A DNA stretch of 64,000 nucleotides from Clostridium beijerinckii (GCA_003129525.1 CP029329.1:467501-531500); one strand, 5' to 3'; positions 18,111-27,825 are shown, counted from the first letter of the stretch. The notes: generated by a model not told the origin, from the sequence alone. Translations and numbers: made by a program.

Positions 18111-19244
18111 TTTTTTGTATCCACCAATAAGTTTAAAGTAAGCACTACTTTGTTCAATTAATTTTAAAGCTTTTATTACTTTTTCACTTTCAATATTACC
18201 TTCAAAATCAATATACAAGAAATATTTCCAAGCACCCTTTTCCATTGGTCTTGATTCAATTTTCATCATGTTTATATTATTTTCAGCAAAATGCCTTAAT
18301 AATTTATATAAAGTTCCTGCCTTATGTTCAAGTGAAAATACAACACTTACCTTATTACAGCTTTGATCTGTCTCAAGATTTTTTGATATTATTATAAATC
18401 TTGTTGAGTTATCACTTTGATTATTTATATTTGCTTCTATAATATCTAATCCATATATACTAGCAGCTCTATTACTTGCAATAGCAACTTTGGATATATC
18501 TTTCAAATCACTAATGAGTTTTGCACTTACAGCTGTACTATGGAAAGGTATAAGCTTCCAATCACTATGTTTTTTCAAAAATTCAGTACTTTGTTCAATA
18601 GGTTGAGGATGAGAATATACCTCTTTAATTGTATCTAAAGTTGTACCATTAATACCAATTAAATTTTGGTTTATTTTAATACACTCTTCTCCAACAATGT
18701 GAAAACCGTATTTATATATAAGATCATAAACTTGTGAAATAGCACCTGTTGAAGAATTTTCTATAGGTAGAATTCCATATTTAATTTCATCATTTTTTAC
18801 TGCTAAAAATATATCCTCAAACTCATCATAATCATTAGGTTTTTCCACAGAACCAAAATATTTCAACATAGCTTCTTCAGTAAATGACCCTGGAACACCA
18901 TAGAACCCAATCTTTCCTTGTTTTATATCCTTAGTTTCCTGTAAACTTACTTTTTTTTCTATAACTTTTTCAGCTTCTAAAATTTTTCTGCTTTGAAGTT
19001 CCCTTGATACTTCCATTAATGATATAAAAAACTTTCTTGTTTCTTCAGCATAATCATTATTTTTTAGATATCCAACATTTTTTTCAATAACTTCATCTTC
19101 TCTATCTCTATTAAAAATAGGTAAGTTATTAGTCTTTTTATAATTTGCAATATTAATAACAGTGTCCATTCTATCTTCAAAAAGCTTAGTTATCTCTTTA
19201 TCTATTTCATCAATTCTATTTCTATAATTATCTATATCTGACAT
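18096..19244 (-). CDS. pheA: Bifunctional chorismate mutase / prephenate dehydratase
   Basis: The Phe branch: chorismate to prephenate to phenylpyruvate. The 382 residues form an AroQ-type chorismate mutase helix bundle (about 1-85, IDNYRNRIDEIDKEITKLFEDR), a prephenate dehydratase domain (about 105-285, IGFYGVPGSFTEEA and TRFIIISK) and an ACT domain (about 292-372) with the Phe-binding ESRP motif, so feedback inhibition by phenylalanine is expected. ATG 19244 follows GGGGTGG. The last codons (SINN, stop) lie inside palindromic repeat copy 1, so the natural C-terminus was apparently altered by the repeat. Confidence 0.95.
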   Translation of the reverse strand: MSDIDNYRNRIDEIDKEITKLFEDRMDTVINIANYKKTNNLPIFNRDREDEVIEKNVGYLKNNDYAEETRKFFISLMEVSRELQSRKILEAEKVIEKKVSLQETKDIKQGKIGFYGVPGSFTEEAMLKYFGSVEKPNDYDEFEDIFLAVKNDEIKYGILPIENSSTGAISQVYDLIYKYGFHIVGEECIKINQNLIGINGTTLDTIKEVYSHPQPIEQSTEFLKKHSDWKLIPFHSTAVSAKLISDLKDISKVAIASNRAASIYGLDIIEANINNQSDNSTRFIIISKNLETDQSCNKVSVVFSLEHKAGTLYKLLRHFAENNINMMKIESRPMEKGAWKYFLYIDFEGNIESEKVIKALKLIEQSSAYFKLIGGYKKSINN

Positions 19245-19264
19245 TTTAACACCACCCCTTAAAT

Positions 19265-19382
19265 CAATTGGCAATTAACAAAGAACAATTAACAATTGAG
19301 GATAAAATCCTCCGGGATTTTTCTAATATACTTTTTCCCAAGTTCCCTAGGAACTTGTTCCTCAATTGTTAATTGTTAACTG
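19265..19382. repeat. Palindromic intergenic element, copy 2
   Basis: Arms CAATTAACAATTGAGG and CCTCAATTGTTAATTG enclose two small hairpins, AAATCC-TCC-GGGATTT and AAGTTCC-CTA-GGAACTT. The right arm contributes the aroC stop codon (CTC AGT TAA). It is the clearest member of the family. Confidence 0.7.
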
Positions 19383-20449
19383 AGTAAATCAAGTATCCCA
19401 ATGGCCGTTACTGCTTCAATTACTGGAACAGCTCTTTGTACTATACATGGATCATGTCTTCCTTGAATTACAAGGTCTGACTCTTTGTTTTCTGCAATAT
19501 CTATGGTTCTTTGAGTCTTTGATATTGAAGGGGTTGGCTTTATCCCAACATTAAATAATATTGGCATTCCATTAGTTATTCCACCTGTTATTCCGCCATT
19601 ATTATTTGTATACGTCTTAACTTTATCTCCATCATAATAATATTCATCATTACATTCTGAGCCTCTAAGTTCACTCATTGAAAATCCTTTTCCAAATTCT
19701 ATACCCTTAACAGCCGGAACTGAAAACATTAAATGAGCTAATGTAGATTCTACTGAATCAAAAAATGGATTCCCAATACCTGCATCAATTCCAAGAACAG
19801 TACATTCAATTGTTCCTCCAACTGAATCTTGATCTTTCTTTGCTTCAAGAATTGTATTTCTCATTTCTTCTTCTTTTTCTGGAGTCAAAAGTGGTAATTC
19901 TTCAACTTTTAGTCGATCTAATAATTCTTTATTTAAATCAACATCATAAAAACTCTTATCTTCAACATTACCTATACTTTTAACGTGAGCTCCTATATTA
20001 ATTCCCTTTGCTTCTAGAACTTGCTTGCAAACAGCTCCTGCAAATACTAATGGTGCTGTAATTCTCCCTGAGAAATGTCCACCACCTCTATAATCATTAA
20101 ATCCGTTATATCTAATGGATCCAGGATAATCCGCATGTCCAGGCCTCATTAAATCCTTGAGCTTTCCATAATCCTTAGAGTGCATATCGGCATTTCTTAT
20201 TAATGCACAAAGTGGTGTTCCTGTAGTTTTTCCTTCAAAAAATCCACTTAAGATTTCTGGTGCGTCAGCTTCTTTTCTTGCAGTGGATAAATTACTCTTA
20301 CCTGGTGCGCGCCGATCCATCTCTTTCATAACTTCTTCAATGTTAATCTCAAAGCCAGATGGAAGTCCATCTATTGTTATACCTATTCCTACTCCATGAG
20401 ATTCCCCAAAAATAGAAACCTTTAATTTATTCCCCCACATTCCACTCAT
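19376..20449 (-). CDS. aroC: Chorismate synthase
   Basis: FMN-dependent 1,4-elimination of phosphate from EPSP to give chorismate. The 357 residues contain GESHGVGIGITIDGLPSG, RRAPGKSNLSTARKEAD, and RPGHADYPGSIRYNG followed by DYRGGGHFSGR. ATG 20449 lies 8 bases after GGAGG; this gives MSGMWGNKLK, a normal start. The first codons overlap the last 23 bases of aroA in another frame, so the two are translationally coupled. Confidence 0.95.
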   Translation of the reverse strand: MSGMWGNKLKVSIFGESHGVGIGITIDGLPSGFEINIEEVMKEMDRRAPGKSNLSTARKEADAPEILSGFFEGKTTGTPLCALIRNADMHSKDYGKLKDLMRPGHADYPGSIRYNGFNDYRGGGHFSGRITAPLVFAGAVCKQVLEAKGINIGAHVKSIGNVEDKSFYDVDLNKELLDRLKVEELPLLTPEKEEEMRNTILEAKKDQDSVGGTIECTVLGIDAGIGNPFFDSVESTLAHLMFSVPAVKGIEFGKGFSMSELRGSECNDEYYYDGDKVKTYTNNNGGITGGITNGMPILFNVGIKPTPSISKTQRTIDIAENKESDLVIQGRHDPCIVQRAVPVIEAVTAIGILDLLS

Positions 20450-21734
20450 CAAATACACCTCCTACATTCTTAAAATCTTTCCAAAATTCCGGATATGACT
20501 TTGAAACACATTCATAATCTTTTAATATAATAGGTTCTTTGCATACAGTAGATGCTATAGCTAAAGTCATTGCAATTCTGTGATCCTTATGGCTCCAAAC
20601 TTCTACATTTCCTTTAAGTTCTATAACGCCTTCAATTATTAATCCATCTTCTTTTTCTGTGATTTTAGCGCCTAATTTATTCAGTTCAGAAGTTACAGCC
20701 GCTAATCTATCACATTCTTTTATTCTAAGCCTTCCAGCATTTATTATCTCTGTTGTGCCTTCACTTAAGGCTGCAACTAAAGATACTACTGGAATTATAT
20801 CTGGACATTGAGAACCATCAATAACAGTTGCTTTTAAATTGCCATCAACTACTCCTATTAATCCATTATTTTTATTCTTTAAGTTTAGTCCCATTCTCTC
20901 CAAAATATCTATTACTTCTTTATCTCCTTGAAGTGAATCTAACTTTAAATCATTAAGCACAACATTATTTGAAAGTGCATCAGCGCAGAAGAAAAATGCT
21001 GATTGAGAATAATCTCCCTCAACTCTATAGTCTCTGCTCTTATAATTTTGATTTCCCTTAATTATAAATTCTTCATAATTATTATTTATAATCTCCACAC
21101 CAAAATCCTTAATTGCACTTAAAGTTAAATCAATATATCCCTTTGATTCCATTTCTGTTGTTATTATTATTTTAGAATCTCCATCTAAAAGAGGAAGTGT
21201 AAATAATAACCCTGTTATAAATTGTGAACTTATATTTCCTTTGACCTCAAATTCTCCAGCTTTCAATTTACCTTCAGTCTTTAAATCTAATATTCCATCT
21301 TTATATGTGTATTTTATTCCTTGCTTATCAAATATATTGTAATATGTGTCTAGTGGTCTTTTTCCTAAATTACCTCTTCCAACAAACCTATTAACTCCAT
21401 TAAATAAAGCTGCAATAGGTACTAAAAATCTTAAAGTTGAACCTGACTCATTACAATCTATAATTCTTTCTATTTTTACTTCATTATATTTAATATTTTC
21501 AGTACATTTAATTCCATAAACTTCAAGATGATCTTCTTTTCTTGTTATCTTTGCCCCTAATGATGACATAGCCTCAATAGTGGCTATAATATCATCTGAA
21601 TAATCTATATTGGTAACCTTGCTTACACCATCTCCAAGTGCTGCACAAATTACTGCTCTATGTGCCATGCTTTTAGATGGCGGTATCTTAACTTCACCAC
21701 TTAATTTGCTTGGATAAATTTTTAAATTCCCCAT
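20427..21734 (-). CDS. aroA: EPSP synthase (3-phosphoshikimate 1-carboxyvinyltransferase)
   Basis: Transfers enolpyruvate from PEP to shikimate-3-P. The 435 residues show PPSKSMAHRAVICAAL (Lys of the S3P site), ESGSTLRFLVP, the two-domain repeat structure, RIKECDRLAAVTSELNKLG and HKDHRIAMTLAIAS. Start ATG follows GAGGTAAAATC. Its 3' end overlaps the start of aroC. Confidence 0.95.
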   Translation of the reverse strand: MGNLKIYPSKLSGEVKIPPSKSMAHRAVICAALGDGVSKVTNIDYSDDIIATIEAMSSLGAKITRKEDHLEVYGIKCTENIKYNEVKIERIIDCNESGSTLRFLVPIAALFNGVNRFVGRGNLGKRPLDTYYNIFDKQGIKYTYKDGILDLKTEGKLKAGEFEVKGNISSQFITGLLFTLPLLDGDSKIIITTEMESKGYIDLTLSAIKDFGVEIINNNYEEFIIKGNQNYKSRDYRVEGDYSQSAFFFCADALSNNVVLNDLKLDSLQGDKEVIDILERMGLNLKNKNNGLIGVVDGNLKATVIDGSQCPDIIPVVSLVAALSEGTTEIINAGRLRIKECDRLAAVTSELNKLGAKITEKEDGLIIEGVIELKGNVEVWSHKDHRIAMTLAIASTVCKEPIILKDYECVSKSYPEFWKDFKNVGGVFDEWNVGE

Positions 21735-21756
21735 GATTTTACCTCACTTTATCAAA

Positions 21757-21826
21757 TTTCAATTATCAATTATCAATTTAGCACTTTGCATCCATTCACA
21801 CATATAATTGATAATTATGAATTGAA
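21757..21826. repeat. Palindromic intergenic element, copy 3
   Basis: TTCAATTATCAATTATCAATT is inverted as AATTGATAATTATGAATTGAA. It supplies the last codons of aroB (FNS, stop) and lies between aroB and aroA. Confidence 0.55.
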
Positions 21827-22870
21827 AAATTCAACATTAGTCTTTTCTAAAAATGATTCTCCAATATTCTTTAATAATACCACTTTAAGAACATTATCAA
21901 TATTTTTCTTATCTAAAGCTATAGTATCTGAAATTACTGAATTATCATCAATTTCTACTTCATAAGGAAGACCATATTGAACTAATATTTCTTTAATATC
22001 TTCTGCCACACCCTTTTCAGTAAGTCCTTTATTTTCTGCAAGTTTACTTATTTCATACATTCCTATGGCTACCGCTTCTCCATGAGAAAATCTTTTAAAG
22101 TTATAATAAGTTTCTATAGCATGACCTAAAGTATGTCCGAAGTTTAATAACATTCTTTCTCCAGTATCTTTTTCATCATTTTCCACAACACATTTTTTTA
22201 TAAAGCAACATCTGTGGATTATAGCCTCTATATTGTGCATAACTTCTTCTTTAGTCTTTAAGTTCTTTAGAAACAAGAAAAATTCGTTATCTTTTATACA
22301 TCCATATTTAATAACTTCACCCATACCATCTCTAAAGAATCTTTCACTTAAAGTCTCTAACACATTTGGATCTATTAAAACTAATTTAGGATGATAAAAA
22401 CTTCCAACTAAGTTTTTACCTCTTTCTAAATCCACTGCAACTTTTCCACCTACACTACTATCAACTTGAGCAAGGAGAGACGTTGGCATTTGTACAAAGT
22501 CTACACCTCTTAAGAAAGTAGATGCAACAAAACCACCAAGATCTCCAATTACTCCTCCACCAAGAGTTATAATCAAATCGCTTCTTGTAAGTTTAAAGTC
22601 TAAAAGTTCGTTATATATTATAGGAAGAGTAGCAAACGCCTTAGTTTCTTCACCAGGTTCTAAAGCCATTAGCTTAACCTCATATCCAGCATTAACTAAA
22701 CATGATTTAACTCTATTTCCATAATGAGAGTCTACATTTTTATCTGTTAATATAAAGACCTTTTTACCTGTGTATATCTTTTTGATTTCTAAATTAATTT
22801 GATCAATTAATCCCTTTTTTATTATAATAGGATAGCTTCTTTCCCCTAACTCAACAACTAAGTCTTCCAT
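21815..22870 (-). CDS. aroB: 3-dehydroquinate synthase
   Basis: NAD- and metal-dependent cyclisation of DAHP to 3-dehydroquinate. The 351 residues contain the NAD loop [38 protein letters not shown] and metal-binding histidines in [10 protein letters not shown] and [10 protein letters not shown]. It is the first structural gene of the operon; ATG 22870 follows AAAGGGGCG. Expression should depend on read-through of the terminator at 22978-23011, which follows the leader peptide. Confidence 0.95.
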   Translation of the reverse strand: MEDLVVELGERSYPIIIKKGLIDQINLEIKKIYTGKKVFILTDKNVDSHYGNRVKSCLVNAGYEVKLMALEPGEETKAFATLPIIYNELLDFKLTRSDLIITLGGGVIGDLGGFVASTFLRGVDFVQMPTSLLAQVDSSVGGKVAVDLERGKNLVGSFYHPKLVLIDPNVLETLSERFFRDGMGEVIKYGCIKDNEFFLFLKNLKTKEEVMHNIEAIIHRCCFIKKCVVENDEKDTGERMLLNFGHTLGHAIETYYNFKRFSHGEAVAIGMYEISKLAENKGLTEKGVAEDIKEILVQYGLPYEVEIDDNSVISDTIALDKKNIDNVLKVVLLKNIGESFLEKTNVEFFNS

Positions 22871-22977
22871 TTTTCAAACGCCCCTTTTCTTTACTATAAT
22901 GTAGAACCATCACTTTAATTAACAATTGATACCTTCTAAATAATTTACATTAAATTATTTATCTCTTAATCTTAACA

Positions 22978-23011
22978 TAAAAAAATGGAGCTCATATATA
23001 ATGAGCTCCAT
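22978..23011 (-). terminator. Attenuator terminator upstream of aroB
   Basis: A perfect 11-bp minus-strand stem ATGGAGCTCAT/ATGAGCTCCAT (23001-23011 and 22985-22995, loop of 5) with a run of 7 T. It lies between the leader peptide stop (23057) and aroB. Its 5' arm includes CTCATTA, which is complementary to TAATGAG in the last codons of the leader (23064-23070), so an alternative antiterminator can be drawn. Confidence 0.8.
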
Positions 23012-23056
23012 AAAATATCAATACTATTTACCTAATCTAAAAAAATTATATGAATA

Positions 23057-23191
23057 TTAAACACTCATTAAAAAGGTATTATTCAGTTTTCTGCAAAATA
23101 AATAGCCAGCGCTAAAATAGAAGCCCCAGAACATAAAATAAAAAAAGCTATAAAATTTTTGCATAACTGATTTTTTAATATCCCTTTCCAT
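23057..23191 (-). CDS. Aromatic-residue-rich leader peptide (candidate attenuator)
   Basis: A 44-codon frame (too short for ordinary gene calling) begins with ATG 23191, 6 bases after GGAG. Residues 13-26 read FYSFFYFMFWGFYF, 12 aromatic of 14; the whole peptide has 9 Phe, 4 Tyr and 1 Trp. It lies between a strong promoter (23275-23302) and an intrinsic terminator (22978-23011), directly ahead of the nine-gene Phe/Tyr/chorismate operon. By analogy with pheL-type leaders, ribosome stalling at the aromatic codons would leave the 3' codons TTA ATG AGT free to pair with the terminator's 5' arm; reaching the stop would cover them. A 48-codon start at 23203 has a weaker site. The alternative is a tiny membrane peptide. 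Confidence 0.65.
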   Translation of the reverse strand: MERDIKKSVMQKFYSFFYFMFWGFYFSAGYLFCRKLNNTFLMSV

Positions 23192-23274
23192 GTTTTTCTC
23201 CATTCTTAATTTAATAGTTATTTTACACAACGAACATTAATCTAATATTCACCATTAAAATTTATCTTTTTACT

Positions 23275-23302
23275 ATTATAACAAATTGAAATACAATGTC
23301 AA
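23275..23302 (-). promoter_or_regulatory. Promoter of the aro operon leader
   Basis: On the minus strand perfect TTGACA (23297-23302), a 16-base spacer and perfect TATAAT (23275-23280). Transcription would begin near 23268 and give a leader of about 400 bases before aroB. No T-box motif is present in that leader. Confidence 0.8.
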
Positions 23303-24582
23303 TATTTTTTAATAATCTTTCATTTATATTATCAACCAGTTATTTACTTGTTAATAATAACTTTGTATGATTACTATATTTTTAAAAATTCAATTAAATA
23401 ATTTTAAATCCATTAAAATTAAAACATTCATTATTTTTAAGAAAAACCTATTATATACTCTAACAATATATAATAAGGCACAATCAAAAAATAACAAGTC
23501 CATTTGTTAGCCTATTTCCCATCATAAATAATAATATAAATGTAAATAATAAATTAAATAACTATATGAATAAGGTGGACTATAATAATGATAAACAAAA
23601 AGTTTATTTGCATTTTTTTAACTTTTTTTATATTTTTTTTAGTCGGCTGTGATTATGAAAAGACTATTAAAAATAAAGATACTGAAAATATACCAGATAT
23701 AACTTTAACTAATTCAAATAATGATTTACATGCAGATTATACTAATTTTAACGGTTTTAATATGACTAAAGATAATATAAGCTTTAAAATTGATGGTGTA
23801 CCCTTAACTCTTACATTACCAATATATTTAGATAAAAATAGATATTATATTTCTTTAAATGAATTTACCGATAAACTTAATGGAAAAATTCAAAAAATTG
23901 ATACTTTATTAAACATAAAAATTAATGATACGGATTATTCAATTAACTTATCAAACAATATAGTAGACTGTCCCAATAATAGTTTTTCCCTAAAAAAAGC
24001 ATTATTAAATGAAAATGATATATATTATATAGGATTTTCTGATTTTTCACATATGCTTGATCTTTATACTAGATGGGATAAAGATCAGAAAATTATTAAT
24101 TGTAAAACAAATTGTTTTACTAATTCAAATATTACTCCATATAAATCTAAAATAAATCAAATAGGTCTCATCAGATTTGAAGATGTTGGCTTAAACTCTC
24201 AACCTTATGGCAAAGATTATTTTGAAAAACTTCGTATAATATCATATTACATGAGTGAAACGAAAATTCCATATCATATTGCATGGATTCCACGATATGT
24301 AATTCCAAATAATGGAGTCGACAATGATCCATTAACTAAAAATAATTTTGAGATTGCAGAAATGGTCTATAGTCTAGATTATTTCACAACACATAACGGT
24401 ATCATTGGACTTCATGGCTATACTCATCAATGTGGAAATTGTGAATCAGCTGTTGGATTTGAATTTGGAAAATATGAGCCTTCTCCAACTGTTTTTAGAG
24501 AAAAAATTCAAAAAGCTATTGAAACGGTTTTAGTGTTGCATAAAGCAACAATTTTCAATGAATAATTATTGAATATCAAGGA

Positions 24583-24616
24583 CAACCTTCAATTATAAGA
24601 TTGGAGGTTGTTTTTG
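24583..24616 (+). promoter_or_regulatory. Hairpin that hides the transposase ribosome site
   Basis: CAACCTTCAAT (24583-24593) pairs with ATTGGAGGTTG (24600-24610, one G-U) and is followed by TTTTTG. The 3' arm contains the Shine-Dalgarno GGAGG. In read-through transcripts from the host gene this would block transposase translation or terminate, the protection known for IS10 and IS231. Confidence 0.55.
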
Positions 24617-24619
24617 ATT

Positions 24620-25720
24620 ATGGATAAACTTGCAAATAGAAGTGTGTTTAGAAAATTAATTAAACTTATTGATGGGAATATTGGAAGAAAATTAAGAAAA
24701 GCGAATAATGAATATAAATACTCAAAGTGCTATACAGGTCGGGATCATATTCTAACAATGTTGTTTTTACAAATCTCCGGCTGTGATGGATTAAGAGATA
24801 TTAATGCTAAATATAAAAATTCATCGAAGATAAGTAAGGATTTCAACATGCCAAGTTATTCCCAAATATCTAGATTAAATAAGAGTAAGTCATCAGATTT
24901 ATTTAGAAATGTTTTCGAAGAATTATTGGTAAAAGCTGATAAAGAAATGAATTCTTTAGTTAAAATAAAGAACTTTAAAGATATTAAAATAATAGATTCA
25001 TCAGTAGTTAGTATAGGCAAGGGCTTAGCCCCTGAACTCTATTATGAAGATGAAAAATCTGCTGTTAGAATTAGTACTCTTTTATCATTTGAAACTAAGT
25101 TACCTGATAAAATTAGCATCCGCCCTGCTAAAGTAGGAGAACGTAGTTGTATTGACGGTTATGTTAATTCGGAGAAAAATATATATTTATTTGATAAGGG
25201 ATATTTTAAGTATTCTTGGTATGATGAAATGAGTCATGATAATTATAAATTTATCACAAGACAACAAAGCAACTCTGTTACGGAGGAGTATTTGTCCATT
25301 TATACTGGAATAGATAATCTATATGATTATATTGTTACAATGGGGTCTGATTATAGTAAAAATAAAACTAAATATAAATATAGAGAGATTCTATATTTTA
25401 CTAAGGACTCCGACGAAGAATTCCGTTTAGTTACTAACATATTCGATATGCCAGCTGAAGATATAGTATCTCTCTATAAAAAGCGTTGGGATATTGAGTT
25501 ATTCTTTAAATGGATAAAACAACATCTGACTATTAAAAAATGGGTTGGAAGAACCCTTAACGCAATATCCATACAAATATATAGTGCCCTTATTATCTAT
25601 ATTTTATTACTTTTAATAAAATATAGATTTAAAAGTAATTTAAGCACTTTTGATGTGCTCCGAAAGTTTCAGGCTAATATATTAGAAAGATATGCTCTAA
25701 GGAATATTTTGTTACCGTGA
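24620..25720 (+). CDS. IS4-family DDE transposase
   Basis: A 366-residue transposase with an N-terminal DUF4372-type domain (LANRSVFRKLIKLIDGN and ISGCDGLRDINAKY), a DDE domain with Asp in IIDSSV, a second Asp in YLFDKGY, and the YREK-like signature YKKRWDIELFFKWIKQHL carrying the Glu. ATG 24620 was chosen over TTG codons at 24608 and 24614, which lie in or next to the ribosome site. Full length, no frameshift. It acts on the ends at 24528 and 25901. Confidence 0.92.
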   Translation: MDKLANRSVFRKLIKLIDGNIGRKLRKANNEYKYSKCYTGRDHILTMLFLQISGCDGLRDINAKYKNSSKISKDFNMPSYSQISRLNKSKSSDLFRNVFEELLVKADKEMNSLVKIKNFKDIKIIDSSVVSIGKGLAPELYYEDEKSAVRISTLLSFETKLPDKISIRPAKVGERSCIDGYVNSEKNIYLFDKGYFKYSWYDEMSHDNYKFITRQQSNSVTEEYLSIYTGIDNLYDYIVTMGSDYSKNKTKYKYREILYFTKDSDEEFRLVTNIFDMPAEDIVSLYKKRWDIELFFKWIKQHLTIKKWVGRTLNAISIQIYSALIIYILLLLIKYRFKSNLSTFDVLRKFQANILERYALRNILLP

Positions 25721-26418
25721 CTAATTATTAAAGTTAAAATTTTGTTGAAAAACCAAGGGGTATCTTTATAATATTTTATATACATAATATTACTTAAAAA
25801 CATTTATGATCCAATTTGTAAAACTCCAACCAAATAAAATGTTATTGATTGGAGTTTTAAATATTATACTATAAATATTTTGTCTTTATGCAACATCAAA
25901 AATTGAAACGGCTTCTTATTTAGATATTCCTATAAGTTTCTTTGAAGTTCCCCATTATGAAATTACACCAAGCCAAAATAAAATTGCTGAAGAATACTTC
26001 AAAATATTATATTACCCATTTAATGATTATGGATTAAAAAAGGCTGATTTAACTAAGCCACAGCTTAGCCCTTATAATAAATCCTCTTACTATATTTCAA
26101 CTCCACTTGATTATATTCCTCTATACAAAGAAGATAATGCTTTAGCTAAACTTAAAAATGCTAATATTAATAACATGGGTAGTATCTTTTTTCATCCTAA
26201 TTTAGAAAATAACTATATTTCTTTAACTGACGACTCTAGTGGAGCACCTACATTTACTTATACTGATAATTCAACATTGAAAAAATTGGTAAGTATATTA
26301 GAAGAGAAAGGTTTTAAAATGATTAAAGTTACAGATATTTAATATACACTAATGTTGAGAATCACGACTGTAACTACACTACTAAATTTATTTTAATGCT
26401 TAGGCATATTCAAAAAAG

Positions 26419-26466
26419 AAAATCCTTCATAAGATAAATTAAACTCTTATGAAGGATTTTTTTTTT
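26419..26466. terminator. Bidirectional terminator between the DUF2334 gene and MFS gene
   Basis: AAAATCCTTCATAAGA (26419-26434) pairs with TCTTATGAAGGATTTT (26445-26460), followed by a run of T on the plus strand. On the minus strand the stem is followed by CTTTTTTG. It can end both convergent transcripts. Confidence 0.8.
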
Positions 26467-26550
26467 AGCTTTTTATTGAATTAATATACTTTTGTTTTAT
26501 GTTTTTATTGCATCACATATAAGCTTAAAAATACTTTCATTAAAAAAACA

Positions 26551-27732
26551 TTAATTTATTTTGTTGTTCTTTGAAATAACCTTACTAGATTGATTTGGAA
26601 GAATTTTAGAAGCAATTAGCGAACATATTAATATGATTGAAAATCCCACTAAGTACATTTTTGTGTATCCAAATCTTACTTGGATTATACTAAATATTTG
26701 AGGATATACAAAATTAGCACCAGCAGATCCTAGTACAGTTACAAATGCATATGTACCTGCAACTAATTCATCATTAACAACTTCTCTAATATATTTAAAT
26801 AAAAATGTTAAATAACATGCATACATCACACCATGTAATTGGTCCCCTAAAACAATTAAAGGTATATATCCTGTTGAAAATAACACTATTCTAGTGGCTC
26901 CTATAAGAAAAGCTATAATTAAATACTTTTTAGGATTTTTGTCCTTTAAAAATCTTCCAACAAGCATAAAAGATATAAATTCAATAAAAACTCTAGCAAA
27001 TATAGATTTACTATATATAGAATTAGCTAAAGCAGTGTTTCCTGTTATTTCTATTAAATAAGTTGAATATGCAAATTCTATTGCATTATAAACTCCAATA
27101 ATTAAAATGCTAGTAAATCCAAGGATTATTGAATTTCTATTTTTCAATATATCATTTAATTTTATTGTCTTCTTTTTAGCCTTTGATTCAATATTTTTAA
27201 ATTTTATAGCTATTATAAGTATAATTATACTTGTCATTATAATACCTAATAAATGGATAGTTTTAAATCCATATTTTGAAATTATAATACCACTTAAAAG
27301 TACTACACATCCAAATCCTATAGAGCCCCATTTTCTTATTTGAGAATATTCCATTTTTTGTTTGACACATAAACCTTCAACATACACTTCATATATCGTT
27401 CCAACTGTTTGTATAATTATTCCATACAAAACTGCAAAGAAATATATAACACTTCTATTAATAAACATTAAAAATCCTATCATACAAATTAATCCACATA
27501 AATGTACAATAATGAACTTCTTCTTATTTTCACTTGCTGAAAATTTACTAACTAAAAATTGTTGTGAAATAATTGCAAACAATGCACCTATAGATACAAC
27601 TTTTCCTACTTCACTTAATGATAATCCAACTACTTGATTTAAATATGGTACATAAAAAGTCGTTACTATGCTTAGTACTCCATAATTAATAAAGGTAGTT
27701 AATGAATAATGAAATTTAACTTTGTCTTTCAT
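26551..27732 (-). CDS. MFS transporter
   Basis: A 393-residue integral membrane protein with about 12 hydrophobic segments. The N-terminus FHYSLTTFINYGVLSIVTTFYVPYLNQVVGLS is typical of the MFS_1-like/LacY-type group, followed by an RKWGSIGFG loop. The substrate cannot be deduced: related proteins move sugars, nucleosides or aromatic acids. Start ATG follows AAGGAGTATTAT. It stands alone, and only 93 bases separate it from the cls gene upstream. Confidence 0.75.
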   Translation of the reverse strand: MKDKVKFHYSLTTFINYGVLSIVTTFYVPYLNQVVGLSLSEVGKVVSIGALFAIISQQFLVSKFSASENKKKFIIVHLCGLICMIGFLMFINRSVIYFFAVLYGIIIQTVGTIYEVYVEGLCVKQKMEYSQIRKWGSIGFGCVVLLSGIIISKYGFKTIHLLGIIMTSIIILIIAIKFKNIESKAKKKTIKLNDILKNRNSIILGFTSILIIGVYNAIEFAYSTYLIEITGNTALANSIYSKSIFARVFIEFISFMLVGRFLKDKNPKKYLIIAFLIGATRIVLFSTGYIPLIVLGDQLHGVMYACYLTFLFKYIREVVNDELVAGTYAFVTVLGSAGANFVYPQIFSIIQVRFGYTKMYLVGFSIILICSLIASKILPNQSSKVISKNNKIN

Positions 27733-27825
27733 ATAATACTCCTTGTATTTTCTCTATTTTTAATATATTAATTTATTGTATTAATTAATATTATAATAGG
27801 TTTAGTCTTATGAATTGGTGAGTAT

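Larger units (their letters stand above)
24528..25901 (+). mobile_element. Complete IS4-family insertion sequence
   Basis: 1374 bp. The 18-bp ends TTTTAGTGTTGCATAAAG (left) and TTTTGATGTTGCATAAAG (right, inverted) match at 16 of 18. The flanking direct repeat ATTGAAACGG (24518-24527 and 25902-25911) is a 10-bp target duplication, as expected for IS4-type transposition. One transposase gene fills the element. Both ends and the frame are intact, so it is probably active. An inner hairpin lies at 24583-24610. Confidence 0.92.
23588..26342 (+). pseudogene. DUF2334 lipoprotein gene disrupted by an IS4-family element
   Basis: The 5' part (23588-24527) encodes a lipoprotein signal (lipobox VGC), a copper-amine-oxidase-N-like stalk domain (about 60-175) and the start of a DUF2334 polysaccharide-deacetylase-like domain (LIRFEDVG, GLHGYTHQ). 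An IS sits at 24528-25901. The 3' part (25912-26342) continues in frame (IETASYLDIPISFFEVPHYE to KVTDI, stop). Removing the IS and one 10-bp target copy restores 456 codons with no other lesion, so the insertion looks recent. The truncated product would run 11 codons into the IS and lose the deacetylase core. The ribosome site AAGGTGG is intact. Confidence 0.85.

Noticed and set aside
19765..19983. Plus-strand frame opposite aroC
   Set aside because: Low-complexity Leu/Gln/Tyr-rich shadow of a well-identified gene, with no ribosome site.
22871..23268. T-box or other riboswitch ahead of aroB
   Set aside because: No T-box core and no known riboswitch motif; the promoter, leader ORF and terminator explain the region better.
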